DNA of 34,785 bases from NCBI GenBank assembly GCA_903856725.1, contig CAIOCT010000003.1, positions 1 through 34,785 of the forward strand. The letters run 5' to 3'. Under the pieces are notes generated by a model, which saw only the letters and a list, made by a program, of their open reading frames with translations, was not told the DNA's origin and did no database searches. Position 1 is the stretch's first letter; each line of letters starts with the position of its first letter. Position numbers and translations under genes: made by a program. This document shows, piece by piece, positions 17,416 to 26,509 of the stretch. This DNA is from an uncultured Verrucomicrobiota bacterium (GTDB lineage Bacteria > Verrucomicrobiota > Verrucomicrobiia > Opitutales > Opitutaceae).

Positions 17416-20400
17416 ATGAAATCCCCTCGCGTTTCACTCGCTGCGCTGATTGGCGCGCAAGCTCAAGTCACTTTCAACGATTGTGCGGCAAAATTTATGC
17501 TTATTGCGCTCGCGCAGCAATTAGCACGGCAGGGGGGAACGGATGCCAAACCGCTGATCGCGCTGATCGCGGCTTTACTTATTTCTCCTTACATTCTCTT
17601 CGGCCCGTTATGTGGTTGGTTGGCTGATCGTTTTTCTAAACGCGCGGTAATTAATGGCGCGCTCGTTTTACAAGTGGTCGCCATGGGGCTCGTGGTTGGT
17701 GCGCTCTGGCTTAAGCTGTTCTGGATCGTGCTCGGGGCATTTTTTCTGTTGTCGGTGCAGACGGCGATTCTGGCGCCAGCCAAGCGCGGCATTATTCTTG
17801 AGTATGTCGGGCCGGAGAAGCTGTCGCGTTATGTGGGCTATATGGAGATGTTTACGGTTACCGCTATCCTGGTGGGCTCCTTTGCTGGAGGGTGGCTGTT
17901 TTCCCACTGGTTGAGTGTCGGGGGCGACCCGTGGCGAGCAGCGCTGCTGGTGAGTACAACGCTTTGGGTACTCGCTGGGCTCGCGTGGGCTATTTTTCAA
18001 TTAACCCAACCGACTCCGGCGCAAACAAAAACTCCTTTCACTGGGAGCTTGCTCGTTCAACATTTTCAACTCGCCGCGGAAGTGCGGGGGGAACGTCCGT
18101 TGTGGCGCGCCACAATGGGGATTTGTTTTTTTTACGGTATCGGGGGATTTGTTTCAGTGCTGTTGCCGCAAGTTGCGTTTGAAATGAGCGGCGGGGGAGC
18201 CCGCACGGGGGCTATTTCAAGCGGCATGCTCCTGATGCTCGGCGTGGGCACGTTGGCTGGAAATTTATTTGCCGGACTTTTTTCAAGGCGCGGCATTGAG
18301 CTCGGCCTCGCGCCACTCGGCGGTGGTTTGCTCGCTGGGGCTCTGCTCGGCTTAGGCTTTACGTTACCCGGCACTGGGCAGTTCACCGTTCTGCTTATTC
18401 TCGCTGGTTTTGCGACCGGGCTCTTTTTAGTACCGCTCTATGCATTTATTCAAAATCAGGCGGGCCATCATCGCCGCGGGCGCATTTTAGCGGGGGTTAG
18501 TTTGCTGGATAGCTTAACGGGCTTGGGGGTAAGTGGGCTTTACTGGCTGGTAGCAAGCGATGCGCTGCTTGGGTGGACGGCGGCGACCCAATTTTTTTTC
18601 CTGACCGGGTTCACGCTGTTGATGGTGGCTTATGGACTGTGGCATTTACCGCATCAGACGGTGTGCACCACCATGCGATTGATAGGCCCGTTATTTTATA
18701 AAGTTAAAACCAAGGGCTGCGGACAAGTGCCGGCCGGGGGTGCGCTCGTCATCTGCAATCATCTTTCGTATGTCGACGCGGTTGTTCTGCAAATCGCTTC
18801 GCCGCGTCCGCTCCGTTTTGTCGCCTTTGCGGGTTTTTCCAAAAGTCCCGTACTGCGTTTCCTTTTTCGCGCATCAGGAGTTATTCCGGTTAATGCTAAT
18901 AAACCAATGAAGGGGATTCGGCTGGCCGCGGAGGCAGCCAAGCGGGGTGAGTTAGTCTGTGTATTTCCGGAAGGGGCCATTTCCCGCACGGGTCAATTAA
19001 TGGAGCTCAGCCGTGGTTTTGAGCGCATTGCCGAGTTGGCGCAGGTGCCGGTCGTCCCCGCAGTCATTGATGGACTCTGGGGCTCAATTTATTCTTTCGC
19101 AGGCAATCGGTATTTATGGAAATCACCCCGTCTGCTGCCGACAGCAGTCTGTGTGGTTTTTGGACAACCGCTTACGCCCGCGCAGGCTGATCGCGCTCAT
19201 GCCCGCAAGGCATTACTCGATTTAGCTGAAGAAGCCTTCCAGGAACGTCCCATGCTGCGGCGGCATCTTGCTCGTGAGGTGGTTCGTTCACTCGCGAAGC
19301 GTCCGGGGCATTTAGAAATTATCGATCGCACTGCTGACCGCCGCACGATGACTGCTGGGGCGCTGCTGGCGGCTGCCGCTGCGCTGTCGCGTCATCTTCG
19401 TCGTCATATTCCTGAGCAGCGCGTCGGTATTGTGCTCCCTCCTGGGCTAGGCGCCCACATTGCTAATCTTGCCGTTGCCTGTGCGGGTAAGATCCCCGTT
19501 AACTTAAATTTCACCGCGGGTCGGACGGCCATCGAGTCGAGCCTGCGGATCGGGGATATTAAAACCGTGATTACTGCTGATGCTCTGCGGGTGCGGATAC
19601 CTGATTTCCCTTTTCCTGCGCATACGCTCGACCTCAAAACTGAACTCACCGCCATGGGCGGAAAGCGCGCAATTTTCCCTTGGCTCGCAGCGGCTTGGTT
19701 GCTGCCGAATCAGTGGTTTGCTGATTTGCTCGGACTGCCGCGCACGGGGGATCGCACGGAAGCTGCCCTGCTATTTACCAGCGGCAGCTCTGGAGAACCG
19801 AAAGGGGTGGTTTTGACGCATCGTAATATCTTGGCAAATTGCGCGCAAATTTCCTCGCTCTCGATTCTCCCTGACACCGCCATTTTGCTGGGCTGCTTAC
19901 CTATTTTCCATTCCATGGGCTTCACCGTTACTTTGTGGTACCCGATGCTCCGGGGGTGTCGGGTGGTCACCTTGCCTAGTCCGCTCGATACGCGTAAAAT
20001 TGCAGAGTCAATCCAACAAGAAAAAGCCACCGTTTTATTGGGCGCCCCAACTTTCATTCGGCCCTTATTAAAGAAAGCGACCAAAGCGGAGCTCCAGTCG
20101 TTGGATTTGGTTGTTACTGGGGCAGAGAAACTGCCGCTGGATCTTTACGATGGATTTTTAGCGGTTTTCGGAATCGAAATTTTGCAGGGTTATGGTCTGA
20201 CCGAAACCACGCCAGCCTCTAATATTAATCAGCATCATCCTCCCGTCACAACAGCTCATGCTAACCCCCAAATTGGAAAAAAAGTGGGCGCCGTCGGGCG
20301 TTTGATGCCTGGCATGACAGCGCGAATAGTCGATCCCGATACCGGTGCGGAATTACCCATGGGTGAAACGGGGATGGTCTGGATGCGCGGCGCCAATGTT

Positions 20401-20859
20401 TTTCCCGGGTACTTGAATGATGGCGAAAAAACAGCCGCGGCCTTTAAGGATGGTTGGTTTATTACCGGTGATCTTGGCCGTTTTGATGCCGATGGCTTTT
20501 TATTTATCGAGGGCCGGCTTTCTCGCTTTTCAAAAATCGGCGGTGAAATGGTGCCGCATGGAACCGTGGAGCAACAAATTGTTGAAGCATTCGGTTGGGT
20601 GGAAACTGAAGGGCCGACGGCGATCATTGTTGGCATTCCTGATGTAGCCAAGGGCGAGGCGATTGTACTCCTCACCACGCGCGAAGTTACCGCTGAGCAA
20701 CTGCGGGCTAAATTATTGGCAGTGGGACTCCCCAACCTCTGGATCCCGCGGCAAATTAGGCGGGTCGATAGAATTCCCATGCTCGGCACAGGAAAAATCG
20801 ATCTCAAGGGGTGTCGTCTCCTCGCGCTCGTCGTGCCTAAAGTGACCGCTGGCGATTGA
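17416..20859 (+). CDS. LplT-PlsC-Aas fusion: lysophospholipid transporter, acyltransferase and acyl-ACP synthetase
   Basis: An 1147-residue three-part protein for re-acylating lysophospholipids. Residues 1 to about 420 form a 12-helix MFS transporter of LplT type (opening with QAQVTFNDCAAKFMLIALA). Residues about 425-620 are a PlsC/LPLAT acyltransferase with the HX4D motif H449-LSYV-D454 and the FPEGAISRTG motif. Residues about 640-1140 are an AMP-binding acyl-activating domain with the P-loop FTSGSSGEPKG (787-797), YGLTETTPASN and the TGDLGRFDADGFLFIEGR hinge region. In E. coli LplT flips lysophosphatidylethanolamine inward and Aas re-acylates it; here all three activities share one chain. 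Catalytic residues in both enzyme domains are intact. The start ATG 17416 leads directly into the first helix. Confidence 0.9.
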   Translation: MKSPRVSLAALIGAQAQVTFNDCAAKFMLIALAQQLARQGGTDAKPLIALIAALLISPYILFGPLCGWLADRFSKRAVINGALVLQVVAMGLVVGALWLKLFWIVLGAFFLLSVQTAILAPAKRGIILEYVGPEKLSRYVGYMEMFTVTAILVGSFAGGWLFSHWLSVGGDPWRAALLVSTTLWVLAGLAWAIFQLTQPTPAQTKTPFTGSLLVQHFQLAAEVRGERPLWRATMGICFFYGIGGFVSVLLPQVAFEMSGGGARTGAISSGMLLMLGVGTLAGNLFAGLFSRRGIELGLAPLGGGLLAGALLGLGFTLPGTGQFTVLLILAGFATGLFLVPLYAFIQNQAGHHRRGRILAGVSLLDSLTGLGVSGLYWLVASDALLGWTAATQFFFLTGFTLLMVAYGLWHLPHQTVCTTMRLIGPLFYKVKTKGCGQVPAGGALVICNHLSYVDAVVLQIASPRPLRFVAFAGFSKSPVLRFLFRASGVIPVNANKPMKGIRLAAEAAKRGELVCVFPEGAISRTGQLMELSRGFERIAELAQVPVVPAVIDGLWGSIYSFAGNRYLWKSPRLLPTAVCVVFGQPLTPAQADRAHARKALLDLAEEAFQERPMLRRHLAREVVRSLAKRPGHLEIIDRTADRRTMTAGALLAAAAALSRHLRRHIPEQRVGIVLPPGLGAHIANLAVACAGKIPVNLNFTAGRTAIESSLRIGDIKTVITADALRVRIPDFPFPAHTLDLKTELTAMGGKRAIFPWLAAAWLLPNQWFADLLGLPRTGDRTEAALLFTSGSSGEPKGVVLTHRNILANCAQISSLSILPDTAILLGCLPIFHSMGFTVTLWYPMLRGCRVVTLPSPLDTRKIAESIQQEKATVLLGAPTFIRPLLKKATKAELQSLDLVVTGAEKLPLDLYDGFLAVFGIEILQGYGLTETTPASNINQHHPPVTTAHANPQIGKKVGAVGRLMPGMTARIVDPDTGAELPMGETGMVWMRGANVFPGYLNDGEKTAAAFKDGWFITGDLGRFDADGFLFIEGRLSRFSKIGGEMVPHGTVEQQIVEAFGWVETEGPTAIIVGIPDVAKGEAIVLLTTREVTAEQLRAKLLAVGLPNLWIPRQIRRVDRIPMLGTGKIDLKGCRLLALVVPKVTAGD

Positions 20860-20946
20860 GCGAGATTGCTCCTGGTCGTCAAAGGGTGGGGGGACTTTCA
20901 TCGCTATGCTTGCACGTTTGCGCTCAACTCTGGTAAGTAATTGCTC

Positions 20947-22383
20947 ATGATTGCTCCGCACTCTGTCGCCACCCGCCAACTGAAGCGCCGCCTAGGCGCT
21001 CGCGTTGATCTTTCGGCCGCAGGCTGTTGGGCCGCATCCTTTGACAGTAGTAAAATATCATTTCTCCCCGTTGCGGTCATTACTCCGCGCGTTGAAGCGG
21101 AGATCGGGGTCGTGCTGATTTTAGCGAATAAGTATCGCGTTCCCGTTACGGTGCGCGGTCGCGGTACAACCTTGATGGGCTCGGCCGCTCCCGTTCGTGG
21201 CGGTTGGGTGCTGGATATGCTGAAACTAAACAAAGTGGTGATCGATGCTGATGCTGGGATGGCCCACGTCGGAGCGGGTGCTGTTACCGCTGATATCCAG
21301 CGCGCCGCCGCCGCCCAAGGATGGTTTTATCCCCCGGATCCCTCGTCGAAGGAATATTGCACCATCGGCGGAAATATTGCCTGCAATGCTGGCGGTATGC
21401 ATGGCGGTAAGTATGGAGTCACTCGAGATTTTGTCATCGCCCTCCGCGGTTACCTGCCGACGGGAGAATTTGTGCAGTGGGGGACCGCGACAAAAAAATT
21501 TGCCGCGGGATTTAATTTGCGCGACCTTTGGATCGGCAGTGAAGGCTTACTCGGGGTGGTGACTGGCGCGGTCCTTAAGCTCATTCCACAGCCGGCGGCA
21601 CGCTGGACCTTATTGACCGCTTTTACCGATGAAGTGGCCGCACTGAAAGCTGCGCGCAAATTATTTCGCGCACGGGTCCAGCCGGCCATTTGCGAGTTCC
21701 TCGATCGCCAAAGCGTGCTGTGCGCCGAGCGCGCCACGGGGCAGACTGTTTTTCCAGGGCAAGCGGGCCGGCCGGTTATTCTCCTCGAATTCGCTGGGTC
21801 CGTGAGTGAGATCAAAGATTTACGGCGGGAGGTGTTGGCTTGGGCCCGCACGCAGGCGCTCGCGTACCAAGAGGCGAAGAGTCGTGCCGAAGTGGAAACT
21901 CTCTGGGCTGTCCGCCGTAAATGCTCGGGGGCCATGTTCGAATTAGGTGATGCCAAACTTAACGAAGATATCGTGATCCCGATGCGCAATTACGAGAAAT
22001 TCGCGAAATTTCTCGCCCGCTTGAAGCGTGATTCAGGATTACCCATTCCCACGTTTGGTCACGTTGCGGACGGCAATCTTCACGTTAATATCATGTATCA
22101 CCGCGCCAATCCGCAAGAGACCAACGCCGCTGAGGCGGCGGTACAAAAATTGATGGAGACGGTCGTGGCAATGGGGGGAGCCATTTCCGGCGAGCATGGC
22201 ATCGGCCTCGCGAAGACGCCCTTCCTTCGCTTGCAGCACAACCCAGCGCAGGTAAAGGCGATGCGGGCCGTTAAAAAGGCGCTCGATCCACGCGGCATTT
22301 GCAATCCTGGTAAAATGTTTGAAATCGTACGCATCTGGAAATTCCCCAAGCTAGTCATTCAGTTGCCTTGGGATCATAAATGA
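20947..22383 (+). CDS. FAD-linked oxidase, GlcD/D-lactate dehydrogenase type
   Basis: A 478-residue flavoprotein of the VAO/PCMH family. The FAD-binding domain (about 35-215) shows VTVRGRGTTLMGSAAPVRGGWVLDM, PPDPSSKEYCTIGGNIACNAGG and LRDLWIGSEGLLGVVTGAVLKLIP. The C-terminal substrate domain has GHVADGNLHVNI (371-382) with histidine residues of the active site, and GEHGIGLAK (415-423), and finishes with DPRGICNPGKMF. These features fit GlcD and bacterial D-lactate/2-hydroxyacid dehydrogenases. No GlcE or iron-sulphur GlcF gene is adjacent, so the true substrate is open. ATG 20947 is preferred to the TTG two codons before it. It lies 87 bases behind the lipid fusion gene and may be co-transcribed with it. 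Confidence 0.88.
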   Translation: MIAPHSVATRQLKRRLGARVDLSAAGCWAASFDSSKISFLPVAVITPRVEAEIGVVLILANKYRVPVTVRGRGTTLMGSAAPVRGGWVLDMLKLNKVVIDADAGMAHVGAGAVTADIQRAAAAQGWFYPPDPSSKEYCTIGGNIACNAGGMHGGKYGVTRDFVIALRGYLPTGEFVQWGTATKKFAAGFNLRDLWIGSEGLLGVVTGAVLKLIPQPAARWTLLTAFTDEVAALKAARKLFRARVQPAICEFLDRQSVLCAERATGQTVFPGQAGRPVILLEFAGSVSEIKDLRREVLAWARTQALAYQEAKSRAEVETLWAVRRKCSGAMFELGDAKLNEDIVIPMRNYEKFAKFLARLKRDSGLPIPTFGHVADGNLHVNIMYHRANPQETNAAEAAVQKLMETVVAMGGAISGEHGIGLAKTPFLRLQHNPAQVKAMRAVKKALDPRGICNPGKMFEIVRIWKFPKLVIQLPWDHK

Positions 22384-22390
22384 TGAAATG

Positions 22391-22403
22391 GGGTGCGCGC
22401 CCC
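22391..22403 (+). other. GC-rich near-palindrome after the FAD oxidase
   Basis: A GGGTGC-GCGCCCC near-palindrome lies just behind the 22383 stop. It has no T run, so it is only a possible 3' end structure. The rest of the 288-base gap up to smc (22404-22671) shows no supported open frame, RNA gene or clear promoter boxes; it must hold the smc promoter. Confidence 0.2.
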
Positions 22404-22671
22404 TCGGCCAGTCGTTCGCCAAAGTAAGTCCGTGGCATTAAGTCAACTGTCACTTCGTGTTTTCTGGGGGTAATTTTTTAGCGTTTTACCATTGCCGAGC
22501 GCGGGACCGCTCCCTCTAGTTTGCCCTTTAATTTGAAAGCTATTTCTCCCGCCTATTGTTCTCCGAGCTCCATGCAATTTGCCCCTGCCTATCTGTGCTT
22601 AGCGGGCTAAACGTCATTCTGATTTCTCCTGCAAACTCGCTCTTACCGGCGGGAAAATATTTTACTATTCA

Positions 22672-25600
22672 ATGTATCTTAAGGCGCTAAAACTCCACGG
22701 TTTCAAAAGTTTTGCGGACAACACGACCCTCAGTTTTGAGCCCGGCGTGACGGCTATCGTCGGGCCTAATGGCTGCGGAAAGAGCAATATTGCTGATGCC
22801 ATCCGCTGGGTGTTGGGCGAGCAAAGTGCCAAAGCCCTCCGTGGTGGTAAAATGCAGGATGTTATTTTCGAAGGTGCAGATACCCGCAAGGCCGCGCAGT
22901 TCTCCGAGGTCGCCTTGGTCATGACGGACTGTGAGAAACAGCTTGGCTCAGATTTTCATGAAATCGAGATCATGCGCCGCGTCGCCCGCGATGGCATGGG
23001 AGAGTATTTTTTTAACGGCCAGCCCTGCCGGTTAAAGGACATCAATAAATTGTTTATGGATACCGGCGTCGGCCGGACCAGCTATTCGATTATGGCGCAG
23101 GGGCAGATCGACCAGATTCTTTCATCAAAGCCGGAGGAACGCCGAGTGGTGTTCGAGGAAGCAGCGGGCATTACAAAATATAAGAGCCAGCGGCGTGAGG
23201 CGATGAACAAACTGGCGCTGACGGAGCAAAATCTGGCGCGCGTCTCGGACGTGATCAATGAGGTCGCCCGTCAAATTGGGTCCCTGAAACGGCAAGCAGC
23301 CAAGGCGATGCGTTTCAAGCGCGTTAGCTTTCGCTTGCGCCACTTAGCGTTGGCCCACAGCAGCCACCAATTTAATCAGCTCAGTGCGGCGCTTGCGGAG
23401 CTTGAGGGCCGGGTGGCCGCTCTGCGCGGTGATGCCGATACCCGGCGCACCTCATTAGAAGAACGCACGCGCTCGCTTGATGAGAAGAAATCGGCTCGCA
23501 GCACCCTTAATCAGCGAGTCCAAGATGCCCAACAGGCGGTGTTCGATTTACGCTCACAGAAAGAACAGGCGGAAAATGCCGCTGGTTTGGCGCAGGTGAA
23601 GCGCACCGGTCTAACGGAACGAATTACTTCTAGTCAGGATGATTTAGCCGAACTTGAGATGCAACTCCGCGAGCTCGCCTCGCAGGTCGACACGGGCGCG
23701 CAAGATAAGCAAATGCAGCTCACGATGCTCGGTAGTTCCGATGCCGTGTTCCAGGATCGCAACCGTGAGTTGGCCATCTTTGAAGGCGAATTGACTAAGG
23801 CTGAGCAGCAGCTCAATGCCGAAAAATTCCACCTCTTGCAGGTCGAAAGCGCGGTCGCTCGCCACCGCACTGAAAGCTCTGGGCTCGAGGTCGATGCGCG
23901 CACGAGTCAGAATAAATTTGATCAACTGTCGACCGAGCTCGAACAGTTGCGTACGTCTGTGGTGCTGGCGGCCGACACCCTCGCCCAGGTGCGAGCACGG
24001 GTCGAGGAAGCGCGCGCCGAACAGAGCCGGAGTAGTAACGAGGCTCAAGCCGCCCAAGCCTCCCTCCACGCTGCGACTCAAGGCTTTCGCGAAGGACAAC
24101 GTAAGCTCCAGGAGATCGATCGTAACTTAGCGCAAAAAACGGCTCGTTTGAAATTACTGCAACAGCTGCAGGAAAAATGGGAGGGCTTCGGTGAAGGTGC
24201 TAAAGCTCTGCTTCAAGGCCGATTTGTCGCCGAACTGGGTGAGCAAAAATTCACCCCCATCACCTCCGGGCTCGAGGTGCGCGGTGAATACGCCAAAGCA
24301 TTGGAGGCATTGCTCGGGTCTTCTGTTGAGGCGATTGCGGTGTCTGATCTTGCCACGGCCCAAAAAATCCTAGCTCGGCTAGAGGGCGATCAAATTGGCA
24401 GCGTCTGTTTGCAAATTGCCGAACAAGGCGCGGGGAATGGCGTTTCAGGGGCAAGCTTGCCCGCCGGTCTGCGTCCGGCAACTGACGCTATTGCTAATCT
24501 CGATCCCACCCATCCGGCCGCGGGGGTGCTTTCCTCCTGCTATTTGGCCGATGACCTCAATGTCTTCCTTGATTTCTGGAAAGCTAACCCCGCTTTTAGT
24601 TTTCTGATGGTCGCCACGGCTAAAGGTGATCTCGTGGATCGCCGCGGTCTCATTTTTGGCGGTTATCACAAAAAGCCTGCTAACAGCATAGTGCAGCGCG
24701 AGGTTGATCTGCGCGAAACGGGCAAGGCGGTTGTCACAGAATCCAAAGCGCATGATGACCAGCGAGTGCTCATCGAGCAGCTAAACACGGCGCTGGTCGA
24801 CTCCGAGGCGCTGCTTGAGCAAAAACGCAAAGATGTGCTGGCCGCTTCCCAAATTGCGGCCTCGATCACTACGGAAGAGAAAAATGCCCAACGCGCCCAT
24901 GACGATGCAGTGCAGCGGCTCACTCGATTGCAAAATGAGCTAGTGAATCATCAGCGCGATCATGACGAGGCGCTCAGCCGTCTGGCCAAAGCCCAAGTCT
25001 TACTAACCGCGGCGGAGGCTAACGTCACCGCGCAGAAAGAAAAAATTAACACGACAGAATCTGGTATCGCCGAGAAGCGGATCGCCCGTGATGAGAAGAA
25101 GGAGATTTTAGCGGCCGCCCGCCTGGAACTCGCCGAGCGCCGGCAAAAGGTCGAAGTTCTCGATCGTGGCCTGAGTGAAATGGGCCGCCGCCGGTCCCAA
25201 TTGGATGAGCTCCTGGTGCAACGGCAAATTGAGCTGGAGACTTGGACCGAGCAAGTAGCTCAGCTGGAACAAGAGGCTGCCCTACAACAAGGGCGCGCCG
25301 GCGAAGTCGTCACCACTCTCGCCGTCGCTCAAACGACCGTGGAGCAAGTCCGCGGGGAACTTTCGACCGTGGAGCAAGCCATTGCGGCCGTCGAACAGGG
25401 GATGACCTCCATTCGCAGTGAAGCGGAGTCCTCACAGTCAGAATTGTCTAAGCATGAAGTGAAAGTGGCTGAGACCCGAGCGCGCGTCCAATTCCTAACG
25501 GAAGAGGTTACTCGTGAGTTCCAAACAGAGGTGGCGGGTCAGGACTGGAAGCGGCTGCTTTGGCACGCTGATGATGAGCCTGAGGGTCTCAAGGCACTCG

Positions 25601-26469
25601 ATCTCGACGAAGATGAAGAGTCGGCCAATGCGAGTGCAGAGGTAGGCGCTGACCAAGCGACTGCACCTAGGCGACGTAAGAAGAAAGAGAATAAGGGCGA
25701 GCCTTCGGATGCTGATTTAGCTGCGTTTGATCAGCACAACTGGGAGGAGGTCAAGGCCGAGGTTGACGCGCTGCGCCAACGGATAGGGAGCATGGGCGCA
25801 GTGAATTTGGTGGCGATTGAGGAATATGCAGAGCTCAAACAGCGTTATGAATTCCTTAAAACGCAGAGTGACGACTTAGCGAGCGCCAAGGCCCAATTGC
25901 TGAAGGCTATTGATGATATCAATCAGACGTCCCTGGAGCAATTTAAGCTCACCTTTGATCAAATCCGTAAAAATTTCGCGCATACTTTTCAGATTTTATT
26001 CGGTGGCGGGCGCGCGGAAATTGAATTAGTGACAGCAGAAGATCCGTTGGAAAGTGGCATTGAGATTGTGGCGCAGCCCCCTGGTACTAAACTTAAGGGC
26101 ATCACCTTGTTATCGGGCGGCCAGAAGACGCTGACGGCAGTCGCTCTGCTTTTCGCGCTCTACATGGTGAAGCCGTCTCCATTCTGCTTACTCGACGAGT
26201 TAGATGCGCCGCTCGACGAATCAAATATTCACCGATTCACGAACTTGCTGAAGCAGTTTGTGAAAGAGTCCCAATTTATCATTATCACCCACAACAAGAG
26301 CACCATTGCGGCGGCCGATGCGATCTACGGGGTGACCATGCAAGAGCGGGGCGTCTCGAGGACGCTTTCGATGAAGTTTGATCAATCGAAGGGCGAAGCT
26401 GAAGTTTTGCCGGTGACCATTGCTGACGCTGTGCGCAGCGCTGCGCCTAGTGCGCCAACGCAAGCTTAA
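22672..26469 (+). CDS. smc: Chromosome condensation/segregation ATPase SMC
   Basis: A 1265-residue structural-maintenance-of-chromosomes protein, which with ScpA and ScpB (not in the window) forms the bacterial condensin. The N-terminal head begins MYLKALKLHGFKSFADNTTLSFEPGVTAIVG with Walker A GPNGCGKSN (31-39). A long coiled coil leads to the hinge domain (from about residue 500 to 660, with EGFGEGAKALLQG and EYAKALEALLGSSVEAIAV), then the return coil and the C-terminal head with signature LLSGGQKTLTAVALLFALY (from 1146) and Walker B FCLLDELDAPLDESN (D1175, E1176). A charged low-complexity insert sits at about 979-1020 (acidic run, then RRRKKKENKG), just before the conserved GSMGAVNLVAIEEY motif. 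Length is above the roughly 1190 residues of B. subtilis SMC, partly because of this insert and a hinge-region loop. Confidence 0.97.
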   Translation: MYLKALKLHGFKSFADNTTLSFEPGVTAIVGPNGCGKSNIADAIRWVLGEQSAKALRGGKMQDVIFEGADTRKAAQFSEVALVMTDCEKQLGSDFHEIEIMRRVARDGMGEYFFNGQPCRLKDINKLFMDTGVGRTSYSIMAQGQIDQILSSKPEERRVVFEEAAGITKYKSQRREAMNKLALTEQNLARVSDVINEVARQIGSLKRQAAKAMRFKRVSFRLRHLALAHSSHQFNQLSAALAELEGRVAALRGDADTRRTSLEERTRSLDEKKSARSTLNQRVQDAQQAVFDLRSQKEQAENAAGLAQVKRTGLTERITSSQDDLAELEMQLRELASQVDTGAQDKQMQLTMLGSSDAVFQDRNRELAIFEGELTKAEQQLNAEKFHLLQVESAVARHRTESSGLEVDARTSQNKFDQLSTELEQLRTSVVLAADTLAQVRARVEEARAEQSRSSNEAQAAQASLHAATQGFREGQRKLQEIDRNLAQKTARLKLLQQLQEKWEGFGEGAKALLQGRFVAELGEQKFTPITSGLEVRGEYAKALEALLGSSVEAIAVSDLATAQKILARLEGDQIGSVCLQIAEQGAGNGVSGASLPAGLRPATDAIANLDPTHPAAGVLSSCYLADDLNVFLDFWKANPAFSFLMVATAKGDLVDRRGLIFGGYHKKPANSIVQREVDLRETGKAVVTESKAHDDQRVLIEQLNTALVDSEALLEQKRKDVLAASQIAASITTEEKNAQRAHDDAVQRLTRLQNELVNHQRDHDEALSRLAKAQVLLTAAEANVTAQKEKINTTESGIAEKRIARDEKKEILAAARLELAERRQKVEVLDRGLSEMGRRRSQLDELLVQRQIELETWTEQVAQLEQEAALQQGRAGEVVTTLAVAQTTVEQVRGELSTVEQAIAAVEQGMTSIRSEAESSQSELSKHEVKVAETRARVQFLTEEVTREFQTEVAGQDWKRLLWHADDEPEGLKALDLDEDEESANASAEVGADQATAPRRRKKKENKGEPSDADLAAFDQHNWEEVKAEVDALRQRIGSMGAVNLVAIEEYAELKQRYEFLKTQSDDLASAKAQLLKAIDDINQTSLEQFKLTFDQIRKNFAHTFQILFGGGRAEIELVTAEDPLESGIEIVAQPPGTKLKGITLLSGGQKTLTAVALLFALYMVKPSPFCLLDELDAPLDESNIHRFTNLLKQFVKESQFIIITHNKSTIAAADAIYGVTMQERGVSRTLSMKFDQSKGEAEVLPVTIADAVRSAAPSAPTQA

Positions 26470-26477
26470 CTCTGCGA

Positions 26478-26501
26478 CGGGGCGCCCCTGTGGGTGCCCC
26501 G
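26478..26501. terminator. Hairpin between converging smc and pilB/gspE-like genes
   Basis: CGGGGCGCCC (26478-26487) and GGGTGCCCCG (26492-26501) form a 10-pair stem (one G-T wobble) around a 4-base loop, in the 40-base gap between two converging genes. It is placed to act in both directions, but lacks a T run on either side, so it may work as a stabiliser or with Rho. Confidence 0.5.
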
Positions 26502-26509
26502 CGCTCGCA

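Noticed and set aside
20256-20882. Minus-strand open frame of 208 codons inside the LplT-PlsC-Aas gene
   Set aside because: Proline/serine/threonine-rich antisense translation typical of a shadow of a real coding strand; no motif, and the plus-strand gene is secure over the whole length.
21450-21989. Minus-strand open frame of 179 codons inside the FAD oxidase
   Set aside because: Antisense shadow; the plus-strand motifs on both sides are continuous.
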